A stretch of 64,000 nt of DNA from positions 18,969,508 through 19,033,507 of the forward strand of contig CM049313.1 of assembly GCA_026874595.1 (NCBI GenBank), in the 5' to 3' direction. Source of the DNA: Sipunculus nudus. Taxonomy: Eukaryota > Annelida > Sipuncula > Golfingiida > Sipunculidae. Below, one piece after another: positions 57,101 through 64,000 of the stretch. Every line of letters starts with the position of its first letter. Position 1 is the stretch's first letter. The position numbers were made by a program, and so were the translations under genes. Below the pieces are notes generated by a model. It saw only the letters and a list, made by a program, of their open reading frames with translations. It did not search any database and was not told the DNA's origin.

Positions 57101-60100
57101 AAACTTTAGGAACAACTGTCATGCCTAGGGAAGCTAAACTTTTCAAGTGATTTCAGTTTATTCACTAAAGCAGGAATTTCAGCGAAATTTCTTGGTCATT
57201 TGGATACATTGACATTTTCTGACCCAGAATGCATAAGTTTCCCTGTCATACACATAACATTTGATTTTATACAATTTTTAGTCTTGCGCAGGATTTATGC
57301 TCTTGCATTTTCTTGAAGCTTTTTATTCAGCGGGTATCCAGTGCATATATTGTGGTTGGCTTCATATTTGCGGGTTAAATTTTTCACTAATTCCACATTA
57401 TGATTGTTTTGTGAGGGTTTCATCTATGTGATCTGCCGATGGTGCAAACTACACTGAGCATATCCAGCAAAACTTACATGAATTATTTATATGAAATATT
57501 TTGTACACAAATAAAAAAATTGGACGACAACACAGAACAAGTTCAAATTCTTGTTGATTATCGGCAGATTATTTAAAACATTTGATATCATTTATTATAG
57601 CACTAGCAGTCTTTGATTTACAGGTACCGAACAAGATCTATTATTATTATATTCCAATATTTTGCTTTATGACTTTCTTTTGACTATGGGGCCTCATGTT
57701 CACAAGGGTGTTATTTTCACAATAATTCTCCTTTTGCAAATATTGTAAATTTGAAACCCTCGCGAACATAATGGCATCCACAGTATGCAGTTGCCTTTGG
57801 CTTGATTATCTGAGGTCTATCTACATGCTATATATGAATACTCAGCAATTTTACCAAAAATAAATATCTTCTTTGTTTGAAACTGTAGGTAGATGCAGAG
57901 TCGAGTGATGAAGAACAGCTGTCAGATGATGCTGATGTCAGTGAGGAGGAGGAGGAAGACAGTTTGATGAGTACAGGTGAGCATCTTACTGTAACTGTTA
58001 TTGAAATGAGGGGAGGAGAGGGTTTATTCTGTAAGATTACGTGTCAGTTGGACAGGCGCCAGTTGGACGGGTCCCATTTAGACAGTCCCAGTTAGAGGGG
58101 TCCCAGTTGGATGGGTCCCATTTAGATGCTATGTAATATTTATGTACTTAATTACATATGTAAGTAGCCGGGAATGGAAGCTTTATGTAAAAGCCTAACT
58201 TAAATAATAAAAGCTTATATATGCTGGTCAAACACAATATAGCTATGAAATTTTTTGCAAGCCCTTATACCTGTGTACATGAATTATTGTTCAAAGAGCT
58301 ATAGATTTTAACCATTATATTGTTTTCTTCCCTGACGTTGCTTTCGTGAAAACTGAAATCATCCTAATATTATCTGTTTCTTCAGAGTTACAATAACGAA
58401 TCAACATGCAATCAAATGTCAAATAAGTTAGCGATATCTACTATAGTAACCGACGTGCGGTCGACATGCTCTGCCTATTAATATAAATATGCAAAATATA
58501 TCAGCTAGGTTTTCGGAGAATTCTCATATTTTATTCCGATACAGATTCCGATATCACAAAATCCATGTGCTGCCATATTGTCAGACCAAAATAATGCACA
58601 TTTCCAAGAAACAAGAGTAGAAAGTCAGTTTGGAAACCCCTTACCACATCAGGGATATATGACAGGGAAACCTGCACCTCTGACACGGTCACCGCACTTC
58701 AAAGGCAAGTGAGGTCGCTTTATAATTAACTTATTGTGTAAATAACGAGACTAATTAAGTTGAGTTTCACAATGAATATTATGGTAAGGCATTTTATAAT
58801 TTCAGTAAAAACAGCCGATTACCCTTTGATAGGTGTTTTATTAATCAATAAGATACAACCCCACAAACAAGGTAAACAGAACAACAGTTTCCTCTCGTGG
58901 TCCCTTCTATTATTTATTGAAAATGAGCTGAGGAAAGGCTTTATGCATGTAAATATACACATTTATGTTTGTGTTGTCGTATGTATTTTGGGTAAAGTTT
59001 ATATTCACTTATTGCTATCCGCTAAATACACGGGTAATATACGTACTTGGTAAATACATGAACAGAGAGAGAGAGATAATGCCTTAGAGAGATATGATAG
59101 AAAGAAAGGAGAAAGATGTTATTTTCATAAAAAACGAATGGTTTGAAAAATGAAATTATTATCATATAATACACATTTGTTTTATTTCCCAGGGAACTTT
59201 AATGTTTGGTGGTTCATGTTAATCAACAGTATATTTATCAAAGACCACTGTGCTGTTATTATAACAGTTACAACATGGCTTAGACATCTGGTGCGGAACG
59301 AAACCTAATCACAGTAACTGGTTAATTAACAAGAAGATGCACTTATTTGGTTTCCCTTTGAAACGTGGTAAATGGGATGTACAGTTTTCTCATTCCTGTT
59401 AAGGTCCTTGAAGACAGTGATTTATATATTAATTTATTTAAGGATTTAATAAATAAATGTGAAATCTATTACCTGTTTGTCTATCTATCTATTTATCTAT
59501 CGCTCTATATCTATCTACCAACTAAAATGAAAGGCAATTTGTACGATACAAGTCCGTAAGAATCACTGAATTAAATACTAAAAGGCAGTGTAGGATAACC
59601 TACACCTGTGAGTAAAGAAGCTTTGAATTCAATAACCAAAGGCTATTTATGGAAGAAAAATATGTAATATATGAAATGAATAACTCATATTTTATTGACT
59701 GACTACGTAACTCGGCTTTGAAATAAGGACAACTCTGATTTTATTGATGTCACAAGCAAGCAATAATTCTTTAAGCTCTGTACACGTTTCATAAAAAATT
59801 ATGAACTGCATTTATTTTAAGATAACATCTCATAAATTATCGTTCCAGTGAATAAATTAAATATAGACTTCAACAATGCCGAATACATGATGTTTTAATG
59901 ATTGCATTTTATGTCGCCAGTTGGGGGTTCTATATAAATAGGCCGTTAATATTTCATGGCGTTGCAAATTGTTTGATATTATCATATATACAATTAAAAA
60001 TATATATATATAATAAGACAAAAATACAGCAAAATATCCTTGATATTAATCGGTAAGTGATAATAAAATGAGACATAATGCTTGCACATGCTGTCGGCGT

Positions 60101-60207
60101 CGCCAGTCAGCCGGGTGGTCTATGTAAATAGGCCGTTCATCCTTCATGGCGTTGCAAATTGTTCCATATTTTCATACATATACAATTGAATGCTATATAT
60201 ATCTATA

Positions 60208-60262
<55 letters not shown>

Positions 60263-62904
60263 AGACAACAAGACAGCAAAATACCCTATATATTGCAAGG
60301 TAAGTGATGATAAAACGAGACAATGTAACGTGTTGCCATATAGCCAGGTGGTCTATGCGAATGAGCCGTTCATCCTTCAGGACGTTTCAAACTGCTTGAT
60401 ATTTTCATATATTCATTCATATTACTATATATAATATAAAAATGCTTATATTATAGCCTTAGTGTATTAAACCCATACGTTATTGATAGAGCGTCTGACT
60501 GGGACCCGTCCAACTGGTACCCGTCGGACTGGGACCCGTCCAGATGGGATCGAAAAAATCTGACCCGTCTATCTGAAACCCGTCCATTTGGGATGACACC
60601 TTCTGTAAAAACAAACACATAATCTTTATTTATGGATCATGTTAAGTTACGCATGTCATACAAGGGTTCTGAAATGAAAAAAAGTGGATAATTCATAATT
60701 CCTAATAACAGAATGGAATGTACTTTGGCAAGGCACATTCATCGATGGATCAGCATAAAGGTTCTGACAATGTTTTCCTGAGTGTACTAAAACTGTTTCA
60801 GATAATATGAATAAATTTCATGAAGCTTAGACAAAGTAATTTCACTAGAGTACCCTTATCACAGATAATTTTATTTCTGATATAAGTCCACACACAAAAA
60901 TGTATTGCTTTTCGGAGTCTGGATAAAAATTTCATATTATGCAAGCAGGCAGTTGTTTTTTTTTCCTTTTTTTTACCAATTGAAATAACATAGTTGGCAT
61001 TTTGCCCACTTGCCTAAAAAATGCAAAAAAATGCTTCAGTTCTTGAAATGGTGTAACTGATCAACAAAAAATTTAGTCCATTTTCCATACCTTTAAAAAT
61101 TCTTAAATTAGGGAAACTGTGCCATAGCACAAATTAGCAGCATCACTAAGGACCTTGTCTTCATTTGGAAAAAAATTGATCACAAAAAATCAGAGCAGTG
61201 AATCTGTAAAAGAAAAATTTTATTTTTTTTGCCTCAATTATTAAACCAAATCTTTTTCAAGCACTATTTAGGCCCTCTGACATTAGAGAGTCTACAACCA
61301 GTGTACTGGCTGTCAAGAGCGCCATTACATCCTTCAGCAAGGAATGCACTTAAAGGCTCTATGAGGAAGCAAATATTTTCGTCATTTCTAGTACGCTGTC
61401 ACTCGACATAAACCAGACTAATCATTGGCATGTCTAGTATACTTTCAAACAACGCTACCATGTGCAAGAAAAATTCTGTTTTAACACAGCATATTGGTAA
61501 ATCTCTCTGCATTTTTGTTTAATTTCTGATTGTATGAATACAAGCAAGGCAAGCAAGGGTTACTGGCCGCAGCCAACTTGTATATGATACAGGAAATGAC
61601 GCATTACCATACCAACAGACTTTCAGTTTGGGTTTTGAGTTCACATGTAGTTCATTGAGTTAATTCATCATTTGTAGCCTAATGTTAAGATCATGGGCTG
61701 TTTACCATGATATGAATGCAACATGATGGAAGACCACTGCAATGCATTCCTTAGGCTTACCACTTTACCAACCAAATATAGGTTAGAGCGACCTATTTCC
61801 GGGTCCAGTCAGGGTCGGCCCAATTTGTGGCGTCAAGAGTGAGCGGGCATTAAATATTGAAGGGCAGCAGAAAATTTCAGGGAAAAAATATTTCAGGATG
61901 CATACAATATGTATGGAAGGTGGGTGATAGGAGAAATTAAATAAATAAAAAAATAGCAGGGTTGGCCTTTTTTGTCAATGCTGGAGGGGACGAAAATTGT
62001 ATATGTGATTCCTGGAAATATCTTGAGAGGTGGCGACATATAATGGCCAGTTTTAGAAGCTGTAGCTTTCTGTCATATACTGCGAAAATGAGATACTGAA
62101 CCCCCTGTTTTCCTGGAACAAAATAAAAATGCAGGAGGTGAGCATGATTTTGATGTATCACATGATGCCAAACACTCGATAGAAAAAACTTTCCCAGAGC
62201 CCCCAACATGTGCATCTTATATGATAATATATACAGCCTGGAAATAGGTCCCTCCAACCTGTAAGTGCCTACTGAGTGGTGTTGTCACAGCTAATCTTTT
62301 TCAAGCCTTGACAGTGTCTTCTCATTTTGATCAGAACCACCTGCTGAGCCAGCCAGTGATGAACCTCCCAAGAAGCAAGCAAAGCTGACACAAGCAGAGC
62401 TGTATAAACCTCCCACCAGCACAGAGCTACACCAGCTTCAGGAGACAGAAAATCTCTTCCAGTCCAGTCTGTTTCGTATGCAGGTTAGGTAGCATCATAC
62501 CTACATATTATTGTCAAAGTATTCCCAGGTCCATCACAAGGGATTACTGTTGAGAAATTTGTTATATTGTTATTTGCCAAGCACTCTGTATTTGCATTGG
62601 CAAATAATTTGAAATGAGATAGATTACTATTTGACCCATAATTAAAATTTAGAGCTTATAGTGTAAGTATTGCACTATTTTTCATAATGTTACATGTTGC
62701 AAAGGGTAACAGCACAATTTTATGTGGTTTTAATTTGTAAGACAAAAATGCAAGAATCATTCATGGTGAAAATTATCTGATTTACAGATAACAGAACTCC
62801 TTGGGGAAATATCTGTAACATCAAAAAAGAAAAAGCAGATTGAAGGATTCATCTCTCAGCTCAGAAGTCATCTTACAGGGCTCAAGGAAGGGCCAGAACA
62901 AAAT
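54138..62904 (+). CDS. NOL6: NOL6 (nucleolar protein 6 / Nrap), first four coding exons; continues past the window
   Basis: NOL6 (Utp22 in yeast) is a nucleolar component of the UTP-C part of the small-subunit processome, needed for pre-rRNA processing. Exons 54138-54188, 57889-57976, 62335-62483 and 62788-62904 join in consistent phases (0, 0, 1, 0) to give the first 135 residues. They show a basic start (MNKRMKRKASMKR), an acidic nucleolar-type run (residues about 20-43, EEEEED), and then the family's N-terminal segment: KLTQAELYKPPTSTELHQL, ETENLFQSSLFRMQITELLG and KKKKQIEGFISQLR. From memory, human NOL6 has a closely similar AELY-PT--EL--L-ETE-LF-SSL-R-Q--ELL-E series just before its Nrap domain. 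The Nrap domain itself must lie to the right; the family is about 1,100 residues. A further acceptor (TTTATCCCAG at 63984-63993) may start exon 5 at 63994. Confidence 0.9.
54590..54660. other. GC-rich hairpin in NOL6 intron 1
   Basis: GTGGGGGC-GGA-GCCCCCAC (54629-54647) is a perfect 8-base stem, unusual in this AT-rich DNA. AACCTGGGTTCCCC upstream (54601-54614) also folds on itself. Possibly the end of a mobile element; its partner was not found. Confidence 0.5.
54763..54960 (+). mobile_element. tRNA-derived SINE relic in NOL6 intron 1
   Basis: An A-box-like GGCTCACTTAGTAGCG (54764-54779) is followed 27 bases later by the consensus B box GGTTCGATTCC (54807-54817). The acceptor stem is not formed, so a working tRNA is unlikely. 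No clear target duplication or A-tail, so the right end is a guess. Confidence 0.5.
55403..56464. mobile_element. Non-autonomous hAT-like transposon, 1.06 kb
   Basis: The left end is CAGGATTGGGCGGATAATAC-CCAGG and the right end CCTGGGTTTTGCCCAACCCTG. Inverted, the right end reads CAGGGTTGGGCAAAACCCAGG. The flanks AACATATT (55395-55402) and ACCATATT (56465-56472) agree at 7 of 8, the target length of hAT elements, and CAGGGTTGGGC is a hAT-style end. Subterminal CCCAGG/CCTGGG words repeat at both ends. No ORF of note. It lies in NOL6 intron 1. Confidence 0.82.
57350..57783. mobile_element. TGTGG-type MITE in NOL6 intron 1
   Basis: The left end TTGTGGTTGGCTTCATATTT-GCGGG and the right end CCCTCGCGAACATAATGGCA-TCCACAG are imperfect inverses. 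TA lies outside both ends. It ends only 105 bases before exon 2. It belongs with the 52536 element. Confidence 0.65.
57889..57976 (+). CDS. NOL6: NOL6 exon 2 (acidic stretch)
   Basis: Acceptor ACTGTAG ends at 57888 and donor GTGAGC begins at 57977. It encodes VDAESSDEEQLSDDADVSEE, then more Glu/Asp and SLMST, with one base of a split codon left. Ser-Asp-Glu runs are typical casein-kinase-2-type acidic segments of nucleolar proteins. Confidence 0.82.
58035..60600. mobile_element. 2.57 kb DNA element with inverted arrays of 15-bp units and an 8-bp target duplication
   Basis: At 58040-58130 six units of about 15 bp (type CCCAGTTGGACGGGT) stand in tandem. At 60480-60600 seven stand in the opposite sense (type GACCCGTCCAACTGG). 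The outermost words are GTGTCA at the left and TGACAC at the right. TTCTGTAA flanks both sides (58027-58034 and 60601-60608). The 8-bp duplication fits MULE, hAT or P superfamilies; tandem-repeat TIRs recall MULE or foldback elements. No transposase is visible. It lies in NOL6 intron 2. Confidence 0.8.
59900..60440. repeat. Three tandem units with an internal TA run
   Basis: Units starting at about 59915, 60100 and 60330 share GTCGCCAGT, CTAT-TAAATAGGCCGTTCAT, TTCATGGCGTTGCAAATTGT and ATAATAAGACAA-A-ACAGC. The second unit holds a long TA run (60213-60258). They lie inside the 2.57 kb element. Confidence 0.8.
60609..62334. other. Right part of NOL6 intron 2, no recognised feature
   Basis: AT-rich intron sequence. 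The ORFs at 61229-61411 and 61937-62257 have no motif and no splice support. The acceptor of exon 3 closes it. Confidence 0.45.
62335..62483 (+). CDS. NOL6: NOL6 exon 3 (conserved N-terminal segment)
   Basis: Acceptor TTGATCAG ends at 62334 and donor GTTAGG begins at 62484. The exon gives EPPAEPASDEPPKKQAKLTQ, then AELYKPPTSTELHQLQETEN and LFQSSLFRMQ. The AELY-P-T--EL--L-ETE-LF-SSL-R-Q pattern is the key match to NOL6. Confidence 0.92.
62788..62904 (+). CDS. NOL6: NOL6 exon 4
   Basis: Thirty-nine codons between acceptor GATTTACAG and donor GTAAGT: ITELLGEISVTSKKKKQIEG, then FISQLRSHLTGLKEGPEQN. It continues the match to NOL6 (ELL-E---S-KKK--I--F---). A CT run (62929-62945) follows in the next intron. 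Confidence 0.92.
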
Positions 62905-63993
62905 GTAAGTGCTTTCCTTCTCTCTTTTCTCTCTCTCTCTCTCTCGTTTGTGTGCAGGTCTTCTTGATAAATTATCTCTGTATTCTCCTCAGTACTGCTG
63001 GGTCGGTTATAATTTCTGTACCAGTATGTTTTAGGTCACATCTTCTATAGGCCATGGTTAAATAATGGTAAGCACTGTCAGCATGTAATGGCAGATTTTT
63101 CGTATGCATCCTGTACAAATTGTTCCCGTATTAAAGCCCCTAACCATATTTACCTGAAGGATGTGCTTTCTTCTCCCAATAGTGAATCAAGCTAGTAAAT
63201 TAAGAATTAATAACTCTCACATTCTCTTTATGGCTGCTTTGGTTTCACTTTGGTTGACTTTTTCTTTCCGAGGGTTTATAATTTATGATATTCACTAATA
63301 GAAAATTAACCTGATAATTTCATGAATTAGAGGCTCCAACAACACAATTAAAAAGTCATATTTACTGTAGCATCATTGGTATCTCTTGTACATAATCCTT
63401 GCTTGTATCGTCAAAATGCAAAAAATTATATTATTAAAATAACCCATAAAACAAAATTTTAGGATATTGATAATAAACTAAAATCTTTTAAATCATCAGT
63501 TTATTGTGAACAAAAACTTAACTTATTTGATCTACCTTTGGGTCTTAATTGTTTAACCATATTACAATTTTCTGCACATATAAAATATTTCATATAATAA
63601 GGTACACAATGTATTCTCAATGTAGGGTACTTTAAGGCAACATCGCAAAATTTTACCATCATGAATGAAAATTTAACCTCACAAATGTGAATCAACACAT
63701 TACCTTGCGCAGCCAACAATCGTCTGACGGCAAGTCAACCTTGAATGTGGATGGATTGATGGTTTCATTATGAATACCAATGAACATTTCAGACTATATA
63801 CTTGGGTCAGTAGTTTAGGTGCCAATATGCTGCAGATTTCAGGGTAATATAGAAGGTACACAAAATAATCCATTATTAATCCATCATCAGTTGTTTTTAT
63901 TTTTCAACCATCGATTATTAATTTAAAACAAATTCCTACCCGTAGTAACCAACTATGTATACAAATGTTTTTTTTTCAACTACTTTATCCCAG
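62905..63993. other. NOL6 intron 4
   Basis: Begins GTAAGT and holds a CT microsatellite at 62929-62945. No other feature seen. Confidence 0.5.
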
Positions 63994-64000
63994 TTTCCTG
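63994..64000 (+). CDS. NOL6: Possible first bases of NOL6 exon 5, cut by the window edge
   Basis: A pyrimidine-rich run ending in CCCAG sits at 63969-63993. Seven bases of possible coding sequence (TTTCCTG, Phe-Pro in phase 0) follow. The acceptor is good, but seven bases cannot prove an exon. Confidence 0.35.

Overview
The window reads as invertebrate nuclear DNA: AT-rich, with spliced genes, GT-AG introns of kilobases and many short mobile elements. The repeat families (hairpin elements with TCCG runs, palindromic GGTGGCGCCACC arrays, TGTGGTTGCC-type MITEs, repeats carrying TGACCTTGA and TCAAGGTCA) and the two recognisable animal genes suggest a lophotrochozoan, most likely a bivalve mollusc. 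That assignment is inference from repeat style; no species marker is present.

Three protein genes can be supported. (1) A SWEET (SLC50/MtN3) sugar transporter on the + strand, five exons between 17471 and 29619; the first coding exon is not certain (weak candidate at 14861-14925). (2) A three-finger C2H2 zinc-finger protein on the - strand, two coding exons (46018-46359 and 47071-48033), 434 residues, with an N-terminal block of unknown function. (3) The first four exons of NOL6 (nucleolar RNA-associated protein, small-subunit processome) on the + strand, 54138 to 62904, running off the right edge. The zinc-finger gene and NOL6 are divergent, about 6 kb apart. A fourth, weaker candidate is an ORF at 50783-51172 with a type II membrane-anchor-like segment, just upstream of a Helitron-like 3' end.

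Layout. 1-12.3 kb: no genes. This is a nest of Helitron-like elements and tandem arrays of dimeric units of about 280 bp, each unit carrying GGTGGCGCCACC twice; its two borders are copies of one another. 12.3-17.4 kb: scattered repeats, a pogo-like MITE and a tRNA-derived SINE with a 14-bp target duplication. 17.4-29.6 kb: the SWEET gene, its introns filled with two direct copies of a hairpin-ended 2.2-2.5 kb element. 29.6-46 kb: no genes. It holds MITEs, an ACACAGA-type array, a 59-bp minisatellite of about 26 units open in all three minus frames, reversed GGTGGCGCCACC units, and an inverted copy of the hairpin element. 46-48 kb: zinc-finger gene. 49-54 kb: two DNA-transposon relics of about 1.07 kb. 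54-64 kb: NOL6; its introns hold a hAT-type element, a TGTGG MITE and a 2.57 kb element with inverted arrays of 15-bp units and an 8-bp target duplication.

The genes show no sign of acting together. The most interesting content is the mobile DNA, above all the hairpin-ended TCCG element, whose insertion into a second repeat can be read from an interrupted and two uninterrupted sites. All similarities were found by eye, so borders of diverged repeats are approximate.
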